Shown here: piece by piece, positions 52,301-62,550 of the stretch
How positions within the stretch are numbered: the stretch's first letter is position 1
Layout of the letters: the number at the start of each line of letters is the position of its first letter
Assembly (NCBI GenBank): GCA_958450325.1
Contig: OY288243.1
Coordinates: 68,804,606 to 68,868,605 of the forward strand
Reading direction: 5' to 3'
Length of the DNA: 64,000 nt
Source of the DNA: Agrostemma githago
Lineage: Eukaryota > Streptophyta > Magnoliopsida > Caryophyllales > Caryophyllaceae
The notes under the pieces: model-generated
Told to the model about the DNA's origin: nothing
The model's input: only the letters and a program-made list of their open reading frames with translations
Database searches by the model: none
Program-made: the position numbers and the translations under genes

Positions 52301-53420
52301 AGAAAACTTTAGAGAGAGTGAAGGGTCGAGAGAAAGAAGTTAAAGTGACAGAACCAGTATGGGTGATGGGGAGACCGGATCCATCTCCTATAACAATCTC
52401 ATCGGTGCCATCATATGGATAGTGAAGGGAGAGGTTCTCAAGATCGGAGGTGACGTGGTGCGAGGCTCCACTGTCGAGCAACCATGGAGGAGAGGACGCG
52501 GGAAGTTCGAGAGTAGTAGGATTGGCTTGGGGAGGGCTGCTGTTGGAGCGAGTGGAACGGGGAACAATGATGTGTGGGTAGAGTTTTTTGAATGTAGAAC
52601 AGTAGTAGAGAACATGGCCACGGATATTGCACCATTGGCACCTTCCTTTGAATGGGGTGGTGGTTGTAGGGGTGGAGTTGGTGGTAGGAGGGTTTGAGTT
52701 GGTGGTGGGCCGAGGGGTAAAGGATCGGGTGGAGGTGGCGTGAGCCACGGCAGGGGTCGGGGTGGGATGGAGGTTGGATTCAATTGTGAGGGCAAGTTCC
52801 CGATTGATTAATTTTTCATGTAGTTCGGGGAAGGTTATGGGAGAGTCACGAGCTTGCACGGCCTCAATGACAGACCGGTACCGAGTGTCTAGCCCATCGA
52901 TGACAATGTCTGTGATGTCCTCGAGGGAGACCGGGGCACCAAGGCTAGCAAGTTCGTCGGTGAGGGTGCGGATTTTGGTCATGTAGGTGGAGATAGAGTC
53001 AGTTCCAAGGGTGGTGGCTTTGAGGCGGTATTTGAGTTGCTTGATGTGGCCACGGGAGGAGGAGGCAAAGGTGTTGGCTAGGAGTGTCCAGGCATCATAG
53101 GTGGTGGTACAGCCATTGATGAGGGGTGAAACAGTTCGGTCGAGGGTGCTGTGGAGGGTGCTAAAGAGAAGCTTGTCTTGCTGGAACCACGTGCTATAGG
53201 CCGGGTTCGGGAGTGTTTTTTTGTCGTCACCGGTTATGGTTTTTGATGGAACTGTGGTACCATCAATATAAGATTGAAGGAAATAACCGGTTATGAGGTA
53301 TTCGAGTTGCAATCTCCAGTCACGATAGTTGGTATTGGTGAGTTTTGTGACTGAGCTGGCATTGAGGTGAAGGAGGGGTTTTGAGGGTTCAGCTGGGTTT
53401 GGAATTTGAGAGCTTGCCAT
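49311..53420 (-). CDS. Copia gag-pol polyprotein, 1369 aa, intact (Ale/Retrofit-like)
   Basis: A single uninterrupted frame with gag (LTNTNYRDWRLQLEYLITGY near residue 28), a CCHC knuckle CQWCNIRGHVLYYC (about 262), protease WLLDSGASHHVTSD (about 313), an integrase zinc segment and D,D,E core (DVWTSP, YSDNGGEYK, EHNGYAERRH), reverse transcriptase (KWIFRTKYKPDGTVDKHKAR; YVDDIIVTGS) and RNase H (DSDWAGD, SSTEAEYRS). Integrase before RT is the copia order. A short single ORF with 190-bp LTRs and these gag words fits the Ale/Retrofit lineage. With no stops, the protein is probably functional in sequence, though the element has lost LTR continuity to a later insertion. It lies antisense to the OXS3-like gene. 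Confidence 0.95.
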   Translation of the reverse strand: MASSQIPNPAEPSKPLLHLNASSVTKLTNTNYRDWRLQLEYLITGYFLQSYIDGTTVPSKTITGDDKKTLPNPAYSTWFQQDKLLFSTLHSTLDRTVSPLINGCTTTYDAWTLLANTFASSSRGHIKQLKYRLKATTLGTDSISTYMTKIRTLTDELASLGAPVSLEDITDIVIDGLDTRYRSVIEAVQARDSPITFPELHEKLINRELALTIESNLHPTPTPAVAHATSTRSFTPRPTTNSNPPTTNSTPTTTTPFKGRCQWCNIRGHVLYYCSTFKKLYPHIIVPRSTRSNSSPPQANPTTLELPASSPPWLLDSGASHHVTSDLENLSLHYPYDGTDEIVIGDGSGLPITHTGSVTLTSFSRPFTLSKVFCVPQMRKNIISVNKFCHDNNVTIRFLPNSFIVQDNATSATLFTGPARDGAYYWPSMPSAQVLAITLKGGDYHHRFGHPAHPVLQRIMSTLAISPNKIENCHSCSIYKIHKLPFTVSSLQSNAPLDVVFSDVWTSPYYSHDHFKYYIIFVDHYSKYMWLYPIKNKSDSLPIFTAFKALVEKKFSRPIKTLYSDNGGEYKKLASLLASHGISHLTSPPHTPEHNGYAERRHRHIVETGLALLDHASMPLSYWPLAFQTAAYLINRMPTASLSHSTPYFRLFQTQPKYTNLHNFGCLCYPWLRPYTTNKLEPRSIACVFVGYSPTQHAFLCLDPTCNRVYVSRHVRFVDTQYPLRDKAPTEPLPTPDLWCLASIPDPPVANPPSTNPDISLYPTPAPSSTDHPTSNPIIPDPTPTATPEPLVSTPIPPPSPPANQTATEVTHPIPPQPTRPTTRASNNIHKPIQKLNLTAELASPEPRSLKKALSDPTWLAAMTTQHNALLTNHTWDLVPPHPSQNVIGCKWIFRTKYKPDGTVDKHKARLVAKGFHQRPDIDYTETFSPVIKPATIRLVLALAVTRAWPLRQLDINDAFLQGTLTDTVHMTQPPGFVNPDHPDYVCRLRKAIYGLKQAPRAWYTELRNHLLSVGITNAISDTSLFYSHTNATLFVLVYVDDIIVTGSHPDAVNTFITALARRFSLKDLGTLSYFLGVEVVPSPQGLFLHQNRYTLDLLERAHMSDARPTTTPLDASKKLTLQDGSPHSEVTEFRALVGALQYLSFTRPDVAFAVNKLSQFMHQPTDVHWRALKRVLRYLAGTPSHGITLHIESPCKLHAFSDSDWAGDNDKFLSTGAYLVYLGRNPISWSSKRQKTVARSSTEAEYRSVANTSAELIWLTNLLKELQVTLPSMPTIYCDNIGAAQLSANPVFHSRMKHVALDFHFIRERVQSGSLRVTTVNQDDQLADLLTKPLPRPRFTMLLPKIGLSEPPSILREDDKIMIPSQSP

Positions 53421-53486
53421 GGTAGGCAGATTGAGGTTTGACGTGGAGGAGGAGGGTGAAATTTGAGTTGTATTTTTTTTTTCAAA

Positions 53487-53498
53487 GCTCTGATACCA
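53487..53498 (-). other. Primer binding site of the copia element
   Basis: TGGTATCAGAGC on the minus strand, complementary to the 3' end of initiator tRNA-Met, the usual copia primer. It lies 5 bp from the LTR end. Confidence 0.9.
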
Positions 53499-53565
53499 TA
53501 ATATGTTTTGATAATTGAATAATTACATTAATGAATATGCACAGCAATATATAGGGATGTACAAG

Positions 53566-54837
53566 TGTAGACACCCACATTTTGACCCCCATGTGTCTAT
53601 AGTAGTTCCCGCCAAACACCCGATGATGATAGGACGTAAACGTGCTTTGACAGACTCGGATATGGGCTTGTAATCATGGACATTTGGTTTAGACTTTTTA
53701 AGGAGTACAAATCTCACAAAACCAACCTCAAATCCAGGCCCAGTGGGTCGTTTCGAGTCAAATGACACTAATTTGGGTCGAAACCGTCACCAGGGGTAAA
53801 ACCGTCTTTTAGCGACCGAGTCAAAACCCGGTCAAAGATACTTCCCGAGGCATAAACTGCCGTGTCACCCCCACCAATCCGGATTGAATTCAAATACTAC
53901 AAAAATCAGCCATGCAAAATAATAAACAATTCCGTTCAAGGTAGAATTTGATCTCAAGTAGGAATTCTATCTGGAGACCGATTCAGACATTGACCGAGTG
54001 TAAAACACCCGGCCAAAACACCCTCAAACCAGCCGGTTTTCCTCTTTCTTCTTGGCCAAGAAAGCGGAATTCTTATTTCCCTCAAATTCCTACGTTTCCT
54101 ATCCTAAGCGGTATTCAAACTCTCCTAAACTAAGGTCGGAAACTCCCTATAAATAGGACCTCCCGTCCAACACAATTCACATCAATCATACATCTGAAAG
54201 ACATCAATGACAACGATTTTCCAGCCAATATACACGGCTTTTACACATCCATCATCCGGTTTACATACAACCCGATAGTTAGCAAATCCCGACACTTTTT
54301 TTCGAAGCCTTGCAACCTCGACGAAGCCTTGCAACCTCGACTTAGCAACCCATTTATTTATTTTTCCTCACATGTCTTAGGAAAATAATCTCTGCATATC
54401 ATTCAATCGTCGAACTAACGCGTGTACACAAAACCGAACGATATCTTAGTAAAGGCCGCTAAGTGCGGGCGGGGTTGGGTGTTCTCGCTGAACTTCCCAA
54501 CACGTACCCTCACCCCTTACTCAGAACCGTGGTTTCCGGATGTCCGAAACCATTGGCAACGAGAGTCATTCAGTATACGATTAACCGCTCCAGTCGGCAT
54601 CGGTATCGATATGCTAAGGGACGAACCCGATAAACTCTGACATCGGAAATGGGCCAGGCTTTAAGTATGACCCACTACGACATAGAGTGGGTTCGAACGG
54701 TTCCGAATAACCATAAAATTCGGTGGCGACTCCTACTTCGATTTAAAATTCTATTCGATCCATCTCATATGGAAATTCATTCGCCTCCCCAAAACCCGCG
54801 CTTCGCCGCGTCGGGGTGGACCTATGTCATGTCCACA
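53566..54837 (+). repeat. 5' LTR of Retand-2 with ~1.1-kb internal deletion
   Basis: Both ends match the Retand-1 LTR, but it is only 1272 bp. After the TATA box region it jumps to CTTAGCAACCCATTT, equivalent to about 20376 in Retand-1. The missing part includes the AT-rich TCGATATCGA blocks, GC-rich foldbacks and poly-T. At the junction a 19-bp unit CGAAGCCTTGCAACCTCGA is present twice in tandem (54303-54340). Confidence 0.85.
54148..54156 (+). promoter_or_regulatory. LTR promoter TATA box (Retand-2)
   Basis: TATAAATAG within CCCTATAAATAGGACC, about 580 bp from the LTR start, kept despite the deletion downstream of it. Confidence 0.7.
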
Positions 54838-54840
54838 ATT

Positions 54841-54858
54841 TGGCGACTCCGCTGAGGA
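54841..54858 (+). other. Primer binding site of Retand-2
   Basis: TGGCGACTCCGCTGAGGA, three bases after the LTR end, with one G-to-A change from Retand-1. Confidence 0.8.
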
Positions 54859-55908
54859 TTAACTGATGTGTCACTTACCATCGGCATCCTCAGGGTGAGA
54901 CTCGAAAAGAAATCGTTCGATTAGTAATGTACACGTTTTAGTTCAATGGTTCATGCATAACCCCGTTCTATCCCGGGCCGGTTACTTGTGACCGACGTCC
55001 CACTATACCACGGTGCATTCCCACTTGGATGCACTAAAGACTTCAATGGCGGAACTCGTTTAGGTTTTGCGGCATGTCCTAAGACCAACTCGGCTTAGGG
55101 AGTCCGTCCTGATTTGCGAGAATGCGATCGTTGTTGGTATAGACCCTATTCGACCGACCGAGACTTAGACTAAGAGCATACATGGCGTCGTTATACTGTT
55201 TCCATGACTACATGCTACTTGATCTTCTTTGGTCTTTTTCAAAAACCGTCATTTTTCAAAGAACTTACATCTTTTCAAATCCATTCTTTTTCAAAACCCG
55301 GAAAGCTGCCAAATTTAGGACTTATGATTTTGACTCAAAATAGCCTATTTTTAGCCAGTATGCTGTCCAAACCTTTTCAAAAAAGCCCGAAATCTCGGCC
55401 CGATACCCTTCTTCTCGGTTTTCAAAAAAATCGGGTCTTCTAATCCGACCTTGCTCGGATTTTTTTTCAAATCCAAACTCCCTTTTCAAAACCTTCTTCT
55501 TAGGACTTCCCGTATTTAGCAGTGTCGGGTCTTGTCATAAGTTAGAATCTATAGCGTCGAAACTCCGTCGATCTTACATCACGGGTTTCCACCCCATCCC
55601 AGTCCGCCTTATTTGTCAAGGCACGGCCCACCTTCGTAGGACAAACTCCTACAAAGGGAAGCCCGTTTACACACTAGAGTCCAAAGTCTGGGGAATTCTC
55701 ACGTAGACCTTCCTTCGAACGGGACTAGGCCCACTTCGCCGAATCCTAAGGAAGGCCCACCGTCCGCGGGTCATCCATCTAGAAGTCAGTCTCCGGTCTT
55801 TTTCTAGTCTAGTCTTTTCCTTGCTCGGGATGTACTTTTGATTCTAAGATCTGGGTCAGTTACTGATTACGCGGTGCCCTTACAGACAGGCCACCCCACA
55901 CTCGAGCC

Positions 55909-58900
55909 ATGACGCAACAAGCCGTCGATGAATTGAAGGCCTCACTGACCAAGCTGGAAAACATGATAACGTCGATGAGAGGGGACCAGATCTCCATCCT
56001 CACCCGGGTAAGCGCCATAGAACAAGGAACTCCTAGTGGCAGTGTCGATACTACTGGGCCTTTAGCTGAGTTGGCCAGCGCAGTCCACAAACTGCAGGAA
56101 CAGGTCCACCTGACAACCCAAAGCTCCATCCATACGGAGAATGCTCGGACCTACACCCCATTAACCGATGAACTACCCGCCAATCTCAATCTAACGGGTC
56201 TGCCAATGTTCGAGGGTACTGAAGACCCGGTCCACCATATTCGGGCTTTCAAGGAGTTCATGGCCCTTAAGGGAGTTAAGTCCAACATGTTCAAGCACCT
56301 GTTCGCTTCTTCTCTCGAGAAGCACCCAAGAGCCTGGTACTACCGGCTCGATTCCAAGAAATACAAAACTTGGGATGACGTGACAATGGAATTCGCTCGG
56401 AACTACGCCGACAACACGGAAATCCAGACCACTATGCGCACCCTGGAAGTAATGGCCCAGGAACCTAAGGAAGGATTCACGAAATATCTCCAACGCTGGA
56501 GAGCGGAAAGCGTCAAACTGGTCGATAAGCCCAGTGAAAAGGTGTTGGTTGAAGCCTTCGTCAAGAACCTCCTTCCAGCTTACCGGGTCCATCTCCGGTA
56601 CGCCATCATACCTAGCTTCGCGGCCCTAACTGAAATGGGAACAAGAATCGAGGATGATTTAAGGTTGGAGAGCCTCACTAAGGCCTCCACCAAGGGATAC
56701 CAAGGGGCCAGCTCATCAACAAGCAAGCCCACAACTACTGCTGCCACTCGTAGCATTTTTGACGAGGTAAATGCACTTGATACCTCATCCCAGAAGAATA
56801 CCACTCCCCGGGTATTCACCGACATAGGCACCACCTATGAGAATGCCCTGCAGAGACTTTCATCAAAAGGCCTGATCACCCCGATAGGCCCAACACCTGA
56901 TCTCCCGGTCGAGCGACGCTCCAAGGCCTACAACCTCCAGGCCTACTGTCACTACCATCGTGGTAAGGGGCACGATACCGAGAAATGTTGGAAGCTAAAG
57001 CACCTTATCCAAGATCTCATCGAGAGCGGGAAGATCCCTTTGCCCGGAGGTAAACCCAACAACAAGGATAACCCGTTGGCCACTCACGCCATCTTCTCCG
57101 GAGAAATAGTGGATTGCTCACATCTCATTTCTCCATTTGTCCCGCAAATAAACGGGATCTGGTGCGACGACGAAGACGACGTCTATCTCACCAAAGGGGA
57201 AGCTGTCCCCATCATGCCCGAGGAGATTCAGAGGGTTAAGTCCAAAGTCTTAGCCACTAGTCAAGCCCTCATCATTGCCGAGCCACTTAAGGTCGAGCCC
57301 GCCCCAGAAGAGCCGACTGCTGAAAAGGCTCTTGTGAAGCAGCTAAACAGGACTCGAGTTGACCTCTCTATATGGCAACTCCTAGTTAGCTCCCAGGAAC
57401 ATCGAGAGGCACTCACTAAGGCCCTCGATCAAGTCAAAATCGACTCCATGGCTACCCCGGCTGAAATGGTAGCCACGGTCCTACCCCACCTAAAAGGGAG
57501 ATCCATAGAGGAAGGCCCACTGATTACCTTCTCTAATGCTGATCTACCACCATTTGGGCCAGCCCACAACATGGCCCTCTACATCACGGTCATCTGCCGT
57601 GGAAAATACCTACCCATGACCCTAATAGACGACGGGTCAGCAGTCAATGTCCTCCCCTTGAGGACCGCCAAAGCCCTCGGCATTACCGAGGCCGACTACA
57701 TTCCTACAGCTCAAACCATCCAGGCTTTTGACGGAAGCCCGAAGTCAGTAGCTGGAGCCACAAAACTCACTATCATAACGGGCCCGATAGAGAAAGAGCT
57801 GGAATTTCAAGTGATCGACGTGACTTCCTCCTTTAACCTTCTTTTGGGAAGACCTTGGATCCACGCGACCAGGGCTGTGTCCTCCACCTTGCATCGGAAA
57901 ATTAAACTACCTTTGCATGACACCGTCATCACTCTAGAAGCCACACCCATGACTGTGGCTAACTGCAACACCTCGGACCGCACCGATCTCTGGGGGTTCG
58001 ATTTCGTAGGGGCCATCGAAGAAGATCATCTCTTCCGTCCTTACTTCACGGTCCACCTTGACCGGATGTTGCAAAATCTGGGCTTTCTACCAGGGGTCAC
58101 ATCAAGGCCCGATCTCCCTGCAGGAAAAATCCTCGAAGTTTTGGACAATGAGAGGACTCAAACAGGCCTGGGCTACACCCTAACCCCGGAAAACATGGGT
58201 GAAACCGGAGTCAGCAAGACTATCTTTGTCACGCCAGTATTCGAGACTGTCCAAACTGGCCTATATCGGCTCACAACCACACGCCCTGGGACCCACTTGG
58301 CCCAGGACTGCAACTACATACCGGATGACATCTTCGCTCTTATCCAGTCCGAAGATGCTAAGAATGCTGAGCCCGCGCTAGGGCTACTTTTTGGAGAGGA
58401 ACTTGCGGTCCCAACACCAAAGGAAGAGCTAGTCCGCCTCATTCTCCGCAGTCGCACCTTTGATCCGTCTAAGCTAATCTCAGAAGTCGGGTCCGGGACC
58501 AGAGCTTGGAGAAAAACTGTCAAATGGACTGACAATCAAGGAAGGACTTACAAGCTGATCACAGGAGAAGGAGAAATGCCAGAATCTGAGTCTGAGTCTG
58601 AGTCGGAGTCCGAGTCAGAGTCTAAGATTGAGTCTAGTGAGTCCGGTGCTAGGGTCAGTCCTGTAACTCCCCCTCTCCCTTTAGCCACTCCTGGTGCCTC
58701 GGGGTCTGTCCCGGACACCCTACCTATCCCGCCACTGACTAGTGATCAGATGGCAGCTCTTTTCGAGCTCTTTTCCCAATTTATGATCAATAATAACAAC
58801 CGTTCTGCTTACGACTTGTCTCATTTTCAAAACTTTCTCAATTTCAAAAATTTTATGTGCAATGACATTGAGAAACCCGACGAACAGGTATCCTTACCTC

Positions 58901-61900
58901 CACATCTGATCGAGCAACTAGAGCAAAGGGAATCCCGCAATCCGGTAATCGAAGAAACCGAATCCATCAACGTGGGAACAACCTTAGAATCTCAGATGCT
59001 TAAGATAGGATCATCCTTAGAACCCGAGGAGAAACAACAATTCATAGTTCTCCTTCAAGAATTCAAAAACGTCTTCGCATGGTCCTACAAGGACATGCCG
59101 GGGATCGATCGCGAAATAGCCGAGCACCATATACCGATCAAGGAAGGGTTCAAGCCGGTTAAACAAAAACTCCGACGTATGAGGCCCGAATGGTCCCTCA
59201 AAGTCAAGGAGGAAGTCGACAAGCAATTCAAAGCTGGGTTCATACGAGTCTCCGAGTATCCAGATTGGGTTGCAAACGTAGTACCAGTCCCTAAAAAGGA
59301 TGGTAAGGTTCGTGTGTGTGTAGACTTTCGGGATCTTAACAAGGCGAGCCCGAAAGACGATTTCCCATTACCACACATCGATATACTGGTGGATAACACA
59401 GCTGACCATGCCCTCCTATCATTTATGGACGGGTATGCGAGGTATAACCAGATAAAAATGGCAGAAGAAGATATGGATAAGACCACCTTCATTACACCTT
59501 GGGGTACTTATTGCTATACTGTTATGCCATTTGGTCTCATCAATGCCGGGGCCACCTATCAACGAACCGCCACAACTTTATTACATGACATGATGCATAA
59601 AGAAGTGGAAGTCTACGTGGACGACATGATCGTCAAATCCAAAGACAGGGATGGTCACATCACTGCCCTGAGAAAATTCTTCACCCGATTACGCAAATAC
59701 AACATGAGGCTAAACCCTCAGAAATGCAGTTTCGGGGTAACATCCGGCAAATTATTGGGTCATATCGTTAGCCAACGTGGTATCGAAGTTGATCCAGCCA
59801 AAATCAAGGCCATCACCGAGATGCAGCCCCCTAAAACCGAAAAAGAGATAAGAGGGTTTCTCGGAAAAGTCCAGTACATTAGCAGGTTCATTTCAAAGCT
59901 AACCATGGTGTGTGAACCGATCTTCAAGAAGCTGAAAATAGGGGAACGGTTACTATGGGACGACAAATGTCAAACAGCCTTTGATAGAATCAAGGAAATT
60001 TTGGCCTCACCACCGGTCCTGATGCCACCTCAGCACGGCTTGCCTTTGTCACTATACTTAACCACGTCAGAGACAGCCATGGGGGCTATGCTAGCTCAAA
60101 CGGTCAATTCCGAAGAACGAGTCATATACTACATCAGCAAAAAGTTTTTAGAGTACGAGTGTAAATACACCATGCTTGAAAAGACATGTTTAGCTCTGGT
60201 CTGGGCCACTAAGAAGCTCTGACATTACATGCTCAGCTACGAGGTACAAGTACTATCCAGAATGGATCCAATCAAATACCTCTTCGAGAAGCCCATCCTC
60301 AACGGCAGGATATCGAGATGGACCCTAATGTTGGCAGAGTTCGATCTAAAGTTTGTACCATTGAAAGCCATCAAAGGACGAATAGTAGCCGAATTTCTCG
60401 CTGACAATCCCATAACCGAAGAAGGACACACCGACACTTGGTCCTTCCCAGATGAAGACATTTTCCACACTGACACCGAAGCGTGGGACTTATATTTTGA
60501 CGGGGCATCCAATTTTCGAGGATTTGGAGTCGGGATTCTCCTGATCTCACCAAGAGGAGAGCATACTCCCGTATCCATCAAATTAGACTTCGACGTCACT
60601 AACAACGCCGCTGAATATGAAGCATGTATCCACGGGCTACAAGCCGCCGCCGACTTGGGGGTCACAAACCTCAGAGTACATGGTGATTCATCTCTGGTCA
60701 TTAATCAAGCACTCCAAAAATGGAAGACTCGAAATGCTAATCTCGTGGCCTACCAGGCACGAGTAAGGGATCTCGAGAAACAATTCCACAAGGTAGAATA
60801 TATATACCTACCTCGGGAAGAAAATCAATTCGCAAATGCACTCTCAAAACTGGCATCTTTGCTAAATATTCCCGACCATATGACCAGTATGCCAATCTGT
60901 GTCGAAAGACGATCCGAGCCAGCATATATCCACGACATCGAAGAAGTCGAGATACCTGATCCCAAGCCATGGTATCAAGCTGTGTTGACATACCTAGCAA
61001 CCGGAGAATATCCACCCGGAGCTGACAATCAAGCCAAAAAGGCCCTGCAAAGACTGGCAACCCAGTTCATCCGCACCGACGATGGGCAACTCTACAAAAA
61101 GATAGCACATGGGGCTCTCCTTCGATGTGTTGATAAAACCAACGCTGAAAAAGTTATGGCTGAGGTACATGATGGCGAATGCGGCCCACACATGAATGCC
61201 CAGATGTTAGTCCAGAAAATCATGAGGCTCGGATACTACTGGAATAGCATGGAAACCGACTGTCAGCTATATGTTAAACATTGCCATAATTGCCAAATTT
61301 TTGCCAATGTACAACATATGCCCCCATCCTTGCTATACACCATGACATCACCATGGCCATTTTCAACATGGGGAATCGACATAATTGGGAAGATAAACCC
61401 CTCGGGAACCGGAGGACACTACTTCATTTTGGTAGCAATTGACTATTTCACCAAATGGGTCGAAGCTGAATCCTATCGTACTCTCAACGCCAGCCATGTT
61501 GCCAAATTCATTCAAAATAAGATAATATGCCGGTATGGGATTCCCCACGAATTCATCAGCGACCACGGGACCCATTTTCAAGCCGAAACAGCAGCCTTGC
61601 TGACCAAGTACAAAATTCAAAGGCATACGTCTTCACCCTACCGACCCCAAACCAATGGAGCGGTAGAAGCGGCTAATAAAACAATTGTCACCATACTCAA
61701 AAAGATGGCTGATAATTACCGGGATTGGCCCGACAAAATACCATTCGCACTTTGGGGATATCGGACCTCGATTCGTACTGCGACCGGGGCAACACCGTAT
61801 TACCTTACATACAGCATGGAAGCGGTCCAACCTGTCGAGTTAGAGGTACCGTCACTCAGAATCCTACTCGAGAGTCAAGTACCCGAAGCTGATTGGGTTC

Positions 61901-62220
61901 GAGCACGATATGACTCGCTAGTCCTTTTAGACGAACGACGATCTCGTGCCCTCAACAATATTCAAATCTATCAGAAGAGAATCCAACGGGCTTTCAACAA
62001 AAGGGTGAGGCCCAGAAACATCAAAGAAGGAGATTTGGTTCTCAAGTCTGTTCGAGCTTTATTACCAGTAGACCCAAGGGGAAAATTCAAACCTAACTGG
62101 GCTGGGCCATATTTGGTAAAGAAGATTCTATCAGGTGGAGCAGTAATGCTAACGGATCTGGACGGGAATGAGTTTGTCAACCCAACTAACCTGGACCAGC
62201 TGAAGCGCTATTACCCTTAA
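55909..62220 (+). pseudogene. Retand-2 gag-pol with one in-frame stop
   Basis: Same domain order as in Retand-1. The frame is open from 55909 to a TGA at 60220-60222, then open in the same frame to 62220 (663 codons from the next ATG). The stop sits near the end of the Ty3-type RNase H, after WATKKL, where Retand-1 has Arg (CGG). A change at a CpG-containing Arg codon fits cytosine deamination. There are no frameshifts. The N-terminal ~60 residues differ from Retand-1 more than the rest, and small in-frame indels lie in the linker (HFQNFLNFKNFM versus HFQNFKNFM). Without readthrough the product lacks the second RNase H and the integrase, so the element would depend on others. Confidence 0.93.
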
Positions 62221-62550
62221 CCCACCTTTCTCAATGTCATTTGCAAAAGTTTATTAAAAACATCTTTTTTCAAACTTTTAAAGACAAGTCAAAAGCTAGA
62301 ATTATTTATTCTACTGTTACAAACATCTTGAACCAATAGTCTTGATGTATTTCGAAATTGCAAATTATGTCTGAACTACGGATACGTAGGCAGCCCCTCA
62401 AAAGGGCACAACCGCTGCAATCAAGAAAAGAAAACAGGAATGGTTTTTAATAAGTTTCTTTTATTAATTTCAAAAAATCCGACAAATTCGGAGAAATTAC
62501 AAAAAAATTGAAAAAAAAAATAATACTAATACTTAAATAATAAAAAAAAA
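62221..62550. other. Strip between convergent genes of Retand-2
   Basis: No gene. It holds the conserved GGATACGTAGGCAGCCCC block (62380-62397) followed by TCAAAAGGGCACAACC. Relative to Retand-1 it lacks about 24 bp just before that block. The rest is A-rich. Confidence 0.5.

Larger units (their letters stand above)
49155..53565 (-). mobile_element. Ty1/copia retrotransposon, 5' LTR interrupted by Retand-2
   Basis: The 3' LTR is at 49155-49344 (about 190 bp; minus-strand start TGATAAGATTATG after a CGGGAGGA purine tract). The 5' LTR is represented only by its inner 62 bp (53504-53565), identical to the matching part of the 3' LTR. The PBS adjoins it at 53487-53498. The outer 5' LTR should lie beyond Retand-2, right of the window. 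Both LTR inner/outer edges are followed by TATTA on the minus strand, so the exact LTR end may extend a few bases. Confidence 0.85.
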
